NCBI RefSeq assembly: GCF_000182565.1
Contig: NW_015971544.1
Span: forward strand, 370,622 to 434,621
DNA: 64,000 nucleotides
Source: Spizellomyces punctatus DAOM BR117
Taxonomy: Eukaryota; Chytridiomycota; Chytridiomycetes; Spizellomycetales; Spizellomycetaceae
Direction: 5' to 3'
Each line of letters starts with the position of its first letter. The stretch's first letter is position 1. Position numbers and translations under genes: made by a program. Shown one piece after another: positions 32,784 to 47,058 of the stretch. The notes under the pieces are model-generated. The model was not told the origin of the DNA. It saw only the letters and a program-made list of their open reading frames with translations, and did no database searches.

Positions 32784-34638
32784 TCAGGTCATTTCAAAAA
32801 ACGAAAAGGAATAGACCCACGCTACCTCTTTGTTCCGCTTGTACTCTTTGCGAACGAACCCAAATATGAGCCATAACCCCGCATACCCAGTCCACTGGAG
32901 CAAATCCACCCATGAAGCCCAACCATGAAGTTCCCCGGGGGGTTTGGGTAGAGCGGTGCCCAAAATGAGAGGCGCGACATCCCCATTTGTTCCGTCCAGG
33001 TATGTGGGATCTTCATGGGCTTCCAACCACCACCAAGGTGGAACCACGCACATTCTTCCATGATAGCTCAGACTGCTGCCACTATCCGTGCTACGTATTA
33101 GCGCATCCACGCCGCGACTCAACACACTGGGCTCTACCAGCCACACACTACCGAGCAGCAACCCCAAGAACAGAAGGAATTTTGACGAACCCGTAGGCCC
33201 TTGGCGCCTGCGGCTCGTTCGCCTCCCAAGTCCAACTTCCTCGTGCTCATAGGGTCCAGCAATGATCATGGTTGCCAATATCAAAACTGGGATATGCTGA
33301 ATGACGTCCATTGCTACACTGAAGCGGAAAAATGTTGGAGAGTATGTGTGCGGGCCTGGATCGACGAGAGGTGGAGGGAACGACACAGGTATTTCGTTGG
33401 GTAACGTATGTCCGGGTGGCATACTAGGTGGGTTTCTAAAATGATTTACAAGAAAGCAGTGAGGTCTCTTGTCCTTCACCAGTTGCGAGTAATCTGATCG
33501 AATGCATCACTTACGTTGCCAGGTATATGGATAACAAGTTCATCAACCACAGAATAAGTGCTAGAAATCCCCAGCTAGCAAAAACCCTTCTCAGGCATCC
33601 TGCGAGGCCACAACAACGGCTCCCAGAACCGCATCGCGTAGGCCGCGACATTGGCTCGTCATCATCAAACCCGTCCGGGGTTTCATAGCCCTCCAAGAGC
33701 GCTTCTTCTTCATCTCTGATATTTTCGCTAGATGAATCTCTTTCGCGCCGAGCTTTGGCAGCATTTGTATTTGGTGAGCGGTCTCGGGATATGAACGATC
33801 CCGGCCGACTTCCTGATGGGCTCCGTGCTGGTGATAGGGACTGAGACGATACTGTCCCGTACGCAGGGAAGGAGGCGGGCCGCGATGACGCTGCTGCCGA
33901 TGGTGCATGGTGTCCGGCTGCTGGGTTACGATTGCTTGTTGGGTTTGCAGATCGATCCTGTGTAATGGCTGAAATGGAAGGCAGAAGGTTAAACCAGTGT
34001 CCTTTGCTATGCAGAAGGAAATATACATGTATGACGTACAGCTCGATCGGTTCTTTCGTTGATAGTTGAGAGCCAAAGTGAAGGAAAACACAGAAAAACT
34101 GCGGAGGACAGCGGAGATAAACAGTAACCATGCATCAATGATTTGGGGTTCCACCGTAGCTTCCTTCCCTGATCCACGATCGGGCTTTCGGGACATGTGT
34201 GGCAAATCCAAAGCATACCGTATAAAATCTATCAGAAAGCTTTCCAGCCAGTCAGTCCACAAAGATCAGATACTCCAAAGGGACGAGACAACCAACCAAC
34301 CTCACACCCAACACCAAGAAATATACCGCCCACCATCCATTTCTTACTGATCGGTCTCTGATCGTCCTATTGAACACACGCGCCGAATCATACTTTGCTG
34401 CTGCGACGATCCCAAATGTGATACATGTCACGCCGATGGTCAGGAATGTTAGAGAAACTGTTGGACTATGAAGTGCCGGCGCGCCATAATTGGATCCAGG
34501 TTCAGTGGGCGGAAGGGAAGATGATAGATACGGGCAATTTGGTAACGGTAGTCCCCCTAATATGTCATGTCGCCGCTGTTCGGTTGTTATTGTGATTGAC
34601 GAGGGAGGTTGCCAGCCAGGCCCCGCCTCGACCGGCAT
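32784..34638 (-). CDS. Seven-transmembrane protein of unknown family
   Basis: Multi-exon membrane protein. The ATG at 34638 opens a Pro/Ser-rich N-terminus, then seven hydrophobic segments in order: VSLTFLTIGVTCITFGIVAA, WWAVYFLVLGVRLVGCLVPL, AWLLFISAVLRSFSVFSFTL, FLALILWLMNLLSIYLA, VIQHIPVLILATMIIAG, KFLLFLGLLLGSVWLVE and DLLQWTGYAGLWLIFGFV. A long Ser/Arg/Pro-rich hydrophilic loop with a Cys cluster (GSGSRCCGLAGCLRR) separates segments 3 and 4. At least five exons. Topology resembles a GPCR, but I see no class signature (no conserved extracellular Cys pair, DRY or NPxxY), so I leave it unnamed. Exon joins between 33480 and 34250 are uncertain. Confidence 0.6.
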
Positions 34639-35132
34639 GTTTACTTTGAAACTAAAAGTGATACATAGTATTTACAACGCAGTCAAGCTTTGCCGTGTGC
34701 GGCTTAAAGTGGGGGCTGGTCACGTACCTAAAAGAACCCCCAATTTCAGCCCCGGGTAAACGGTGTGCTTTCTCGCTCCGAGTGTAAAAACAGAAAGGCT
34801 TTTTGGTTGCCTCCGAGCCTGCCTTTGTTATTGCGCTGTCAAGTAGCAAATCACTAATAAGAGTGCGTCATAAGCGTTGAATGTCCAGCGCAAAAGTCAG
34901 ATTTCAGGGTCAAAAATAAAGGGTAATTGGAAAAGCGCCGAGAGCCTTTTGGAATGGTGGATGCTGACTCCACCGTGTTCACATGACCTCACAGCCCTTG
35001 ATCGCGATCCACAGGAGCTTTTGACCGTATGCTCGGGCACTAGGGTTTTTGAGACCCAAGGATTTGTTTATCCCATCGCTCCATTGGCGTTTAAACAAGA
35101 AACGCTTATTTCCTCCCCCCCAGCAAACTGAA
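34639..35132. other. Divergent intergenic region, no gene seen
   Basis: It separates the 7TM gene (-) from the F-box-like gene (+) and must hold both promoters. The frame of the F-box gene stays open up to a non-ATG codon at 35049. Confidence 0.5.
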
Positions 35133-36089
35133 ATGACTATCGAAAGAAGAATGCCGTCAAAAATTCTACTGTCGAAACCTCATCTTCCCGTGGAAACAAC
35201 CCTTGCCATCCTCTCCTACATTTCCCTTGCTGACCATTTACCCTTCCTAATAGCTTCTCGCAGCCTGCGGGCAGCCGCCTTGTCCTCTCTCGCAGAACGT
35301 CTTAGCAGACGATCAACGACATTCGACAAACTACCTCGATTCAACATTCTATTTCCAACTGGGAACTGGGGGGCAATTTTGTACACAGAATTTTGGTGTC
35401 TCCCCGTAGGTTGCCCATCCCAATACGGTTGTTCGGAGGACGGCGTCAATGAGTGGCTCACAAAGCCAGTATGGAGTCCTAATAAGCGAAAGTGGCGGTT
35501 GATAGCAGACAGAAAGCGGCCCACCATCATTCGCTTGCACAAGGACACTGGATGCGAGAGTCGTCTGCTCACCTTTTGGAATGGCGTCTCGCCTCATTCT
35601 GCAACTTACGCACATACTGCACCGTCATGCGGCGGATTCTTGACGATGCTACCATCTCATAGCTCCCAGATCATAGGTTTTAGTCGGGTCGTCACCACCT
35701 CCCCCGGCCAAAACAACTTTCACCGAGTCAAATGTGCCCGCTTCTCTGCTGTCTCTGGTGGGCGACATACGTTGACATCAAATGACGGATCGATCGAGAT
35801 CGTTTTGCATGTTGAGCCATCTCCACAAGAACCCGGAAATCAATTGCTGATGTTTGTGACAGAGGTGTATGTGACAAGTGGAGTCCTCTTGAGTTCGACA
35901 CCGGACTTGAACATCAATGCAAAGATAAATGAGAAGCGTACTGCGCAAGAGAACCTATTCACCGATATAGGGCACGCCCTGCTCCCCGACATAACAAAAG
36001 CGCCGTACAGCAAATCAGCTGTGCATATGGATCATGTGGGATGGCACCCTTCAAAGATGGAAAGTAGCACCTGGTGGGCGCATGTATAG
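35133..36089 (+). CDS. F-box-like protein
   Basis: Intronless, 318 residues from the ATG at 35133. The N-terminus, LPVETTLAILSYISLADHLP followed by FLIASRSLR, matches the F-box pattern (LP.E....I...L...D......SR..R) that docks Skp1 in SCF ubiquitin ligases. The remainder is a single globular region with several Trp and Cys (FWNGVSPHSATYAHTAPSC) that I do not recognise; its end GWHPSKMESSTWWAHV is Trp-rich. Substrate unknown. Confidence 0.65.
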   Translation: MTIERRMPSKILLSKPHLPVETTLAILSYISLADHLPFLIASRSLRAAALSSLAERLSRRSTTFDKLPRFNILFPTGNWGAILYTEFWCLPVGCPSQYGCSEDGVNEWLTKPVWSPNKRKWRLIADRKRPTIIRLHKDTGCESRLLTFWNGVSPHSATYAHTAPSCGGFLTMLPSHSSQIIGFSRVVTTSPGQNNFHRVKCARFSAVSGGRHTLTSNDGSIEIVLHVEPSPQEPGNQLLMFVTEVYVTSGVLLSSTPDLNINAKINEKRTAQENLFTDIGHALLPDITKAPYSKSAVHMDHVGWHPSKMESSTWWAHV

Positions 36090-36391
36090 AGTGAAAGAGC
36101 CAGAAATGTGCGTGTAGGAGATTGATATTAGGGTAGACTCTTGAGAAATGCATCTGCCTATCAAAGGCTGGGGTTGTAATGGATTTGGTGATGGCGTACG
36201 GCTGTTTCGCGGCCTTTTATAAGCTTGATGAATATATCCGTTTGACGTAAATAGCTGCAAGGACAGATGGCTGAAGCTAGTGAAAAGAATATATATACCA
36301 AGAACTTATTCAAACTGTTGATCAGTACATGATGGAAAGCAGTCTGAACCTCTCCACAAACTACTCTTCCACGCAAAAACTCCTTCCGATA
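36090..36391. other. Convergent 3' flanks, no gene seen
   Basis: It separates the stop codons of the F-box-like gene (+) and the exchanger gene (-). AT-rich with no feature visible. Confidence 0.5.
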
Positions 36392-38540
36392 TTATACTGC
36401 ATCTCCAGTCACAGGGGTATCATTCAAATTGACCGCCTCCATCATGACGTCCTCGCTCCGGTTACTTTTCAATAATTCAATCTTATCCGAATCCCTGTTG
36501 TCGTCCTGGTCCTTGCCCTTGCCCTTCATGCTGATCGCAGAAGGTTGACGCGACGTTCGCTTGGACGCGGCTCGTTGCGCCTCGATTTGGGCAAGAGTTT
36601 GAACGCTGTGGTCGCTGAGCGTTGTAAAGTGGGGCCGAATGTATCTGATGGAAAATGACTCTAATCAGATAGTGTACGACACATGATGGAGAGTCTGGTC
36701 ATAATACGTACTTTGCATCGAACTGGTAAAGCCAAGCAAACACAACATTCTTCTTTGAGCCTGCCTCGATGGCCTGAGCCTCCTCATCGACTTCTGCACC
36801 TTCCGTCTCTACCATTCCATATCCCTGACTGGGAGTTCCCGCCTCCTTCTGAGCCTCACTTGGAGGCTTAACCGTCGTGGGATGCCCAGCATGGCCTTCC
36901 TCCGGTTCGCTCGGGACAAGACCAAGCCATCGAAGCATGTACGGAGTCAAACCGCCTAAAACCAGGACAGTCAACACGACCACCATGACGGTTGTGCCAA
37001 AGATTTGGCCCTTGACTGTCTCGTCAAATACAGGGTGTTCAAGGAACGTGACGCCTAGAGCGAAGGCTACCGCACCACGAAGACCGGAAAACCAGATCAG
37101 AACTTGCTGGTTGAAGGGAACAGCATCTTCTTTGTTGCGTGCCAAGTTTCGGAAACCAAGAAAAACAAAGACGTGGGTCCGGGAGATGAGAATGGAGATC
37201 TGAAAGTACATAATGAGTGGTGATCTTTTGTCAAGCAGAGACCAGATATTTTTTGCTTACACAGGCGAATAGAACAAACATTGGGCTGTACGTGGTCTTG
37301 CCTCCAAAAGACAGGAGCCCAAGTCCAAGATACAGGAAAATGAAGCACTCGCACATAAATCCAATCATTCGCAATGTGGACTAGACGATAAGAAACCAAA
37401 ATAGTTCTTGTCAAGTACTATATTTGCGACCAAGATGAAAACCAATTCGACCAACCTTTAAAGAAGTCGCCGTACTAGGAGCAAGATTGTTATAAGCATA
37501 ATGCGCCATCGTGATTCCCGTAAAGAATACGCTAATGATTCCGGTCAAAGACAACAAATCCGCCAAGAGGTAACTCGAGTAAGCAAAAATGAGGACCATC
37601 GTCATCTCATACGTGCCAGCTTCTTTATCATCTACTTTGACATGCTTTGTGATTTTGGCCAAAGCTAATCCGAAAAAGATCCCCACGAGTGAACTTCCCA
37701 GGAAGACACCGGCACTCGCCAACACTGCCAAAATAAACGTTCCAACTCCAAGTCTCATGTGAGGGTCCGCCAGGCTTGTAAAGAAGCGGTACAGAATAAT
37801 CGATACGGCATCGTTCAAAGCAGATTCACCAAAAATGATCATATACAGTCTTCGGTCCACGTTGGCCGGGAGAAGGGAAAGGACTGTTACCGGGTCCGTT
37901 GAGGAAATCAGCGATCCGAATACAAGGGACTCGATAAATGACCAGGGCGAGATAAGCTTGGAGAAAAAGTACATAAGGACAGATGTAACAAATGTGCTAT
38001 ACAGTGCTCCAAAGAATGCCAGGATGGTGATGGTAAGAATGTTTTGAAAGAAGGATACACGTTGAAGTGCAAAACCTCCCTTATGAAAAGATCAGAGTAA
38101 GAACCCTCTGCAATGCAAACACTACGACCAGCAGTTAACGGAATACCTCAAAAATAATGGGAGGCAAAAGCACCATGTAAAAAAACTTGCTCGACAGCTG
38201 AATCGCCTTGTTCTGCTCATCATACGAGATTGCTGTCCATCCCATCGCGACAACCAGACCTGCAGAACACAAACGTGTTAACTTGATGCGTTCTGGGAGA
38301 CCCAAGTAGAATCACGACCATCCAAACTAACTCACCTAGCAAGATATACACAGCCGTCTCTCCCAAATAGTGAAACTTTTTCTTATGCAGAAACACGTTG
38401 ATATTCATTGCAACGGCAATCAACGACAACATTAAAATAGCTCGAACAAAGAGCTGGTGCTGCTCTTCTTCCGCGGTTCCGCCATGGCTAATTCCGCTAG
38501 GCTGGCCGTCGGATTGAGGAGTGATTTCAACGTCGGCCAT
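36392..38540 (-). CDS. Sodium/proton exchanger (CPA1/NHE family)
   Basis: Multi-pass Na+(K+)/H+ antiporter, probably endosomal or plasma-membrane, controlling pH and cation balance. The ATG at 38540 gives a short cytoplasmic N-terminus, then conserved core motifs: SKFFYMVLLPPIIFE, SLISSTDPVTVLSLLP, IFGESALNDAVSIILY (the Asn-Asp ion-binding pair) and FSGLRGAVAFALGV. About twelve membrane segments are spread over roughly seven exons. The C-tail has a conserved FAWLYQFDAKYIRPHFT, as in NHE6/7/9/Nhx1-type exchangers, and a basic Ser-rich end. No cyclic-nucleotide-binding domain is attached. It is divergent from the kinase gene. Confidence 0.93.
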
Positions 38541-39318
38541 TGCAGATGCCTCTGGGCTTTCAAATGAACCTCGTTATAAAAAAGAAAATGAACGGCAATG
38601 GCAGAAGAAAAGAAAAAGACAAGATTTGGAAAATAGAGCTGCTACTAAATACTCCTGCTCCCCCCGCTTTTTTGCTCGGATAAGCTGGTCGGAGTCGTAA
38701 GCAACAAAAACAGATAAATCCAAAAAGCCTATGGAAATAGTTTCTGATCTAAAGTCACGCTTCGCCCGACCAGAGCCCAGGTAATAAACTATCGAGACTT
38801 GCAAACCGGATATAGCTGGCCAGCTTTTATACATCCCAAACCCGAAAACACTTTTAAATACCACATCCACTTTTCGAATACTTTATGACCTCATGGTAAT
38901 CCATGCACATCAAACCAATATTCGAGTGCATGGAACAACCATCGAAGGAAACATGCAAACTCCAGAAACTCCAATGGGGATCCGATTTACTCACAAAATG
39001 CCCAACGATATTTTTGGTAACGCCCTGAAAAATGCTGAGTGGCCATTTTTTGTTTTCGAAAGTTTTTTCATATTTAATTGTCAATCCATAGAGCGTTCAT
39101 TCGACAATACGGTGTTTAGCAACTGTATTGGTCAGCTTCTTGCAGGTGCAAATGATGGAGTGAAGGCAGTGCTGAATTTCAAGTGGTTTGCACAGTTTAC
39201 TACCACGATTTTGAACGGATTTCTATCCTTTCCAAATTCCCCGGACACCGTTTCGCTACTTCAAACTCATCCACAACAAGAGCATCACATTGACGATATC
39301 CAAACGACGAGAGGACAC
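38541..39318. other. Divergent intergenic region, no separate gene seen
   Basis: It holds the promoters of the exchanger (-) and the kinase (+). The kinase frame stays open back to 38893, so an N-terminal extension cannot be fully excluded, but the extension shows no domain. Confidence 0.5.
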
Positions 39319-41835
<2,517 letters not shown>

Positions 41836-42126
41836 GACCTTGAGTATCAAGGTTAAAAAAAAAACCGGTGAAAGAGAATTCATAGGTCGTGGTGTTGGTT
41901 TTTTTTTTTCCTGTATATAGTTCCTTTTTGGAATTGGTTTTTCAACTAGACATTCTTCGCACGTCTTTTTGGGTTTAGTTGATCAACTTTTTTTTTTTTT
42001 TTCGATCGTGCTAATAATATAAATCTTTTGACCTTGACTTGCAAAAAACCGCAACTTGGCAAACTGTATTGACGCATTTATTTTGCCAAATAAAACATTA
42101 AATATGCAGGCCTACAAACCGAAATA

Positions 42127-43250
42127 TCACACATTCTTCTTTTCCTCTCCTTCAGTCGCATCCACCTTGACGCCATACAATTCCAAAACCCTCGCCTCTA
42201 CACCCATAAGCGCCCACTCGTGCTGAGCCAGTTCCAGAAACTCCTTCTCGCTCTTGAACATGTTGGCCACTTCGCCGGGCTGCTGCATAGGTTGTTGCGC
42301 ACCCATCCCAGGCATACCCATCATTTGCATTTGGTTCATATCTTGCAGGCCGCCCGCGGCTAAACGTTAAAATGTTCAAATTAGCAAACAAAAGCAAAAC
42401 GTATCTTCTCAAGAAAGGTAAAGACAAACCATTGTCTTCCCCGAGAATCAACGTAAATATGCTACGTAATCCAAACAAGTTTAGAAAGTACCACGATAAA
42501 CTGGACACCCATGTCACGTCCATGTCTGCCGTCTCAATGCCGCGTTGCAGCATCGCCTTGAACCGAAGCGTAAGGGGGAACGGAAGCTTGACTACATTAA
42601 AAGAAACCACGTCAGTCGTCCATCACTCGATGCAACCCGTCCACGATCCCGCAAAAACACCACAAAAAAAACCTACTCAAAACAAAACCAGAAAAGAAAA
42701 AGGTAATCCAACTCATAATAAGAGTCTGCGGAACAATCATGGCCATATTCTTCTTCATCATATCCATCATGGCTTCCATACCCGCTGGATCCGTCATAGG
42801 GTTCGCAGGACCCGAATTCGCCGCCTGCGGGTTCTTGAGGTACGACCCAGCTTCAAAGGCAGATGCAAGGTATGTTCTTCGGCAAGCAAAGGCGGGAAAG
42901 GGGAGAATGAAACCCGCTGGGCTGCGAAGTGTTCGGGCGCGCAAGAGTGCCGCACTATCCAGTATTTGTTTAAGCATTGGACAAATGGTTAGATGGGTTG
43001 GAGAAGAACAACAACCAACCTCTCTCTCATCCCCTTCAAATTTCCCTTTGGCGTTGAATTCAGCAGTTGTGTTGCATGATGTCTTAGTACCCCAACAAGA
43101 ACCATGACCAACATGATTGGTATGAGGACCCAATCTCGAATGGCCGGGTCGAGAAAGATTTGCTGTCTAAACAATTGTAGAATTTCTCGTCAAACTACAG
43201 AGAGGGTTTAAACGCTTGACTAGCAAGTCTACTCACGCATCTTGACCCAT
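42127..43250 (-). CDS. EMC3: ER membrane protein complex subunit 3
   Basis: Core insertase subunit of the EMC (Oxa1 superfamily), placing tail-anchored and multi-pass proteins in the ER membrane. The ATG at 43250 lies in a 14-nt first exon (MGQDA) joined to 43166 in phase 2, giving [20 protein letters not shown], the family's N-terminus. Later exons give [40 protein letters not shown] and [20 protein letters not shown], all hallmark EMC3 stretches. The last exon ends in [18 protein letters not shown]. About five introns. Start choice is supported because the downstream frame otherwise begins only at a TTG. Confidence 0.95.
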
Positions 43251-43489
43251 GCTTTTTCGGGCGGCTTATTTGCTCCTTTGTAGATGGCCCTAACGCGACT
43301 CTACGGTCGCAGGTCAACACCTCACAGTTGTTGGCATAGCAACTCGTTGCATCTCGCCTTGCTAGTAAAACGCTTCTGTATCGAAAAATACAAGAAAACC
43401 AGGCACGCAGTATTACAGTAATATCACATTTACAAAATAAAATCATCAGAATAATGTCACATTGCATCTATATCTAACAAAAAAAGTCC

Positions 43490-45089
43490 TCAGCGACTTG
43501 CCATGGTCTCACTGGTGCTGCCTTGTGTGACAAGAAAGCCCAACAAGTCTACCTTTGTCACCACATGCCGTACCGACAGATACCCCTTGGAAGCGTCAGT
43601 AACAACAGCGGCGGAATGAGCCTCAAAAAACTTTGAAAGCTTTTCAAGTGGTGTATCGACGGTGATTTCTGTAAACTTTTTGTTCTTGTCAAATCGGAAT
43701 ATGGCGCGGTTTATTGTATCGTCCAATCCTGCCCGACCGCTAGCCACCTTGGCGAGCAAGTTTCCTAGGGTGACGAGCCCTACAAGGCGCGTAGAGGTGG
43801 ACGATGTCACAGGGAGCTGGTCAAAGCCGCGGGATTGCATAATTTCGGCAGCTTCCCTGCACGTTATGTTCTCGGGGACCGTAACAGCAACAGGCAATTG
43901 AAGGTCCTTTATGGTAGCGCCACCCCACTGTGATACACGGTCGGCTTCAATCTTTTCAGTCTGAGCGTCAATGAATCCGTTGGACTTCATCCAATCTTCA
44001 TTGAGGTGCTTGCTCATGTAGTTTCGGATGGAATCAGCCAAAAGAACAACGCAGCGTTGACCGGGTTTGAGGGATTTAGCCGCCTTGATTGCACCCACAA
44101 CCGCAGCCCCAGATGATCCTCCACAGAGGAGACCTTCCTCGCGAATGAGTCGCCGGGCCATGAGGAATGACTCTTTGTCATCGGTTTTGATCCACTCGTC
44201 GACATATTGCCTGTCCAAAACCTCGGGAACAAAGTCGTACCCAATACCCTCGACTTGGTATGAATGAATGCCTTCGTTGTTCAAAGTCTCGGGTTGGGCA
44301 AGAATCGATCCGTTGGGATCAATTCCTACCACTTTTACGTTGGGGTACTTTTCTTTGAGCTTCTTGGCCACACCTGCAATCGTTCCACCGGTTCCAGCGC
44401 TCGCGACAAACATGTCAATCTTGCCATCACATTGTGCAATGATCTCTTCTGCTGTTCCATCATAGTGCGCCATCGGATTGTTCACATTGGAATATTGGTC
44501 TGGAATGAGTGACTCTTTGATTTCACTGTTGAGCCGCTTTGCAACCCCTATATGTGAGTCCGGAGCGTCCCATGCGGCTTCCGTGGGTGTTCGAATAATT
44601 TCCGCCCCGAGTGCCTTGAGGACATCAACCTTTTCTTGAGACATTTTCTCTGGAAGGGTGATAATGGCGCGGTATCCTTTGACAGCAGCAGCAAGGGCAA
44701 GACCAATGCCAGTATTGCCGGAAGTTGGCTCGATGAGAGTATAGCCAGGCTTAAGAAACCATGGGTGTAAGCTACGGGATATGAGGTACATTGGACTCTA
44801 AAGCTTTGTACCTTGAGGGTGCCGTCCTTTTCCGCCGCTTCAACCATACGCTTTGCAATTCGGTCCTTTACGGAACCACCGGCATTGAAGAACTCGCATT
44901 TTGCAACTAGAGTTGAAAAGGTCAGCATGTGTTTCCAGTAGACCTGGAAAACATGATAAATATACCTAGTTCGCATTCGAGTGCAGCATCCTTTGACACT
45001 CTGTTCAAACGAACCATTGGCGTTCCGCCAATATGCTCGAGGATATTGTCAAGGATCCTGCAACGGTCAAAGGTGGTTGCGCTCATCAT
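43490..45089 (-). CDS. CBS: Cystathionine beta-synthase
   Basis: PLP enzyme condensing serine and homocysteine to cystathionine, the first step of transsulfuration. The ATG at 45089 gives [20 protein letters not shown] followed by GGTPMVRLN. The PLP lysine sits in [16 protein letters not shown] (S-V-K-D). [13 protein letters not shown] and [19 protein letters not shown] bind cofactor phosphate and substrate. The C-terminal part holds two CBS regulatory domains ([40 protein letters not shown]). No N-terminal haem-binding Cys/His segment is present, as in yeast Cys4. Three exons. It is divergent from the deaminase gene with 165 bp between the starts. Confidence 0.96.
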
Positions 45090-45254
45090 CTTGTTCGAGT
45101 AGTGGAATGGGACAAATGGTGATCTCGACAGTGTGGGGTCAAAACTCGTCGGATTTTTTATAAAGTCGTGGCGTCTCCCCAAAAGTTTGCAGACGTGGGT
45201 TGTAAATGATTTCCCCCCCAGAGCCCCGTCACGCCAGCCAGTTTTGGGGGCAGA

Positions 45255-46010
45255 ATGGACACTGCTGACACTCTCCAACCAGCGACGGGTGGTACCAATT
45301 CATTCCCATCAGAGGCAAATGTGATTGCCCCAGCGAAACGCAAGGTCAAAATCCCGCCCATAACGGCTCCTCCCTCCACTCACTCTGAGATCAACACCTA
45401 TGACTGGCGCTATGACCCCGACATGTCCTTTGACGACAATTACATTGACCTGGCCTGTCTCGTTGCACGAAACAGTCTTTCGCAAAAGGGACATATGGGC
45501 GCCGTTCTCATTGAACCTCCCTCCACATTGAACACAGCGTCCAATATCCTTTTGCTAGCAACAAACGTTCCAGTCTATCCACCACCACCTTCAAAGAATA
45601 TGAAAGCGAGCGCAGAAATCCACGCCGAGGCCAATGCAGTCTCATCGTGCGCTCGACAAGGGATCAAGACAAGCGGAGCATGGGCCTACATAACATTTCC
45701 ACCCTGCAAAGAATGCTTTATGCTGCTCGTGTACGCAGGGATCAAACGAATTGTATTTAGACGCAAAGTGGTGGCGGAGGGCATGTGGGATGTTGCAAAG
45801 GCGTGGGGTGTCGAGCTAGTAGAGCGCCGAGATATGGAACAAGATGCCAATGGAGCTGAAAGGTGTCGAGAATGGGTTCGGATGTGGGAGGAGAAGCGTG
45901 GCGAGCCAGACGGTATAGATGCAGCAGCGGCCATCCCCTCCAAGCGAAAGATTGAGAGTGTTGACAATAGCCAGGTGATGCCAATAAATGTTACAAATGG
46001 TGCAGCCTGA
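45255..46010 (+). CDS. Cytidine/deoxycytidylate deaminase family protein
   Basis: Intronless, 251 residues. Zinc-dependent deaminase fold: AEIHAEANAVSSCARQG carries the zinc-binding His and the catalytic Glu, and ITFPPCKECFMLLVYAGIKR carries the two zinc-binding Cys. This spacing and the GIKRIVF strand fit dCMP deaminase (dCMP to dUMP, pyrimidine supply); a divergent member with another substrate is possible. Residues 1-45 are a disordered lead and the last 40 are a basic, probably disordered tail (PSKRKIESVD). Confidence 0.82.
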   Translation: MDTADTLQPATGGTNSFPSEANVIAPAKRKVKIPPITAPPSTHSEINTYDWRYDPDMSFDDNYIDLACLVARNSLSQKGHMGAVLIEPPSTLNTASNILLLATNVPVYPPPPSKNMKASAEIHAEANAVSSCARQGIKTSGAWAYITFPPCKECFMLLVYAGIKRIVFRRKVVAEGMWDVAKAWGVELVERRDMEQDANGAERCREWVRMWEEKRGEPDGIDAAAAIPSKRKIESVDNSQVMPINVTNGAA

Positions 46011-46125
46011 AAATATCTTTTTTTGCCGTTCTCCTAAAGAACGTGTGGAAAGATGTGAAGGCTCTTCAGTTTGGACTAGAATGGCTAAAACGTCGACAAT
46101 ACTGTTTACCCCTTGAATTTCCGTA

Positions 46126-46198
46126 GCCCGGTTAGCTCAATCGGTAGAGCGTGAGGCTCTTAACCTCAAGGTTGCGGGTTCGACCCCCGCATCGGGCT
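46126..46198 (+). tRNA. tRNA-Lys(CTT), copy 3
   Basis: Identical to copies 1 and 2. Its 5' leader TACCCCTTGAATTTCCGTA closely matches that of copy 1. It lies 115 bp after the deaminase stop. Confidence 0.97.
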
Positions 46199-46221
46199 GT
46201 CGATCATGTCGCTGAATACAC

Positions 46222-46227
46222 TTTTTT
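46222..46227 (+). terminator. Pol III T-run terminator of tRNA-Lys copy 3
   Basis: Six T residues begin 24 nt after the tRNA. Confidence 0.65.
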
Positions 46228-46345
46228 GCAAACTGCAGCCCTGTTGTGTGATTTGACGGCAAAACTATTTCTTGTTCCCTCCCTTAGAATTTGTTATTAG
46301 GGCTCCAAGCGTCTGCTGACTGTCTATTTTTTATTCAATCCTTTT

Positions 46346-46390
46346 ATGCCACGTTGTGAAATGCCACGTTGTGAAATGCCACGTTGCAAC
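46346..46390. repeat. Three tandem 15-bp units
   Basis: ATGCCACGTTGTGAA occurs twice exactly (46346-46360, 46361-46375) and once with three changes at its end (46376-46390). Confidence 0.95.
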
Positions 46391-46451
46391 TTTTGCAAAA
46401 GAATGCCTTATTGACTACAAACTATCCATATAAACACACATGAAGCTTGTA

Positions 46452-46554
46452 AGAGAGAGAGAGAGAGAGGGAATTCCCCCCTATTAGAAATAAACTAATT
46501 CTCTCTCTCTCTAATAATACAAACTGCTCTCTCATTCAATGTAGGAATTCCCCC
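46452..46554. repeat. GA and CT runs in inverted orientation with two GGAATTCCCCC boxes
   Basis: A (GA)n run at 46452-46468 faces a (CT)n run at 46501-46512 and could pair as a hairpin. GGAATTCCCCC occurs at 46469 and again at 46544. ATTAG/CTAAT between the runs is a further short inverted pair. Confidence 0.8.
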
Positions 46555-47058
46555 AAGAGTCATTCCAAAACAATCCCGGAATCTCCCGTTATTTCTTACG
46601 CGTTTTTTTCTTACAAGAGATTTTATTATAGCTGTCACATAAAAGTTTGTAGACGGCTGCACACTTTAACCTCCAAGCCTCACTGCCGCCCATCGTTGTC
46701 GTCGTCGTCGTTTTTGTTTCTTGTGGATTTACTACACTTTTACAACTGTCAAGTAACTACCTACGCACCCTTTTTTTTTTTATATCAAGCCCTTTTATAC
46801 GACGCGCTTTCAAAGAGTGTTTGTCTCTCTTCCATAAAAGTTCCTCACAAATGCATAGAGTCTTTCAAGGACTACGGCCCATCTTTGGTGTAGGGCACTT
46901 TAATCCCACTGCTGATGGAGTATCAAAGGCAAGTCTCTTTATAAACAATCAAAGGAGGTTTGGCAAAGGGGGCTGCACGCGTGATATGGGGGGAAATAGC
47001 AGTCAGTTCCTGCCTTTTGAGTAGCGTTGGACATTGGGTACACTTTTTCTGACTGGGA

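Larger units (their letters stand above)
46228..47058. other. Repeat-rich intergenic region, no firm gene
   Basis: It holds the two simple-sequence features listed separately and T-rich tracts. An ATG frame at 46851-47024 (57 codons) has no recognisable domain and does not join the next exon in phase; it is probably a leader. Confidence 0.5.

Noticed and set aside
38893-39318. N-terminal extension of the kinase frame
   Set aside because: Open but AT-rich and without a domain; the ATG at 39319 lies just before the kinase domain.
46851-47024. Short ATG frame as first exon of the gene across the gap
   Set aside because: No donor puts it in phase with the next exon, whose own ATG at 47059 is sufficient.
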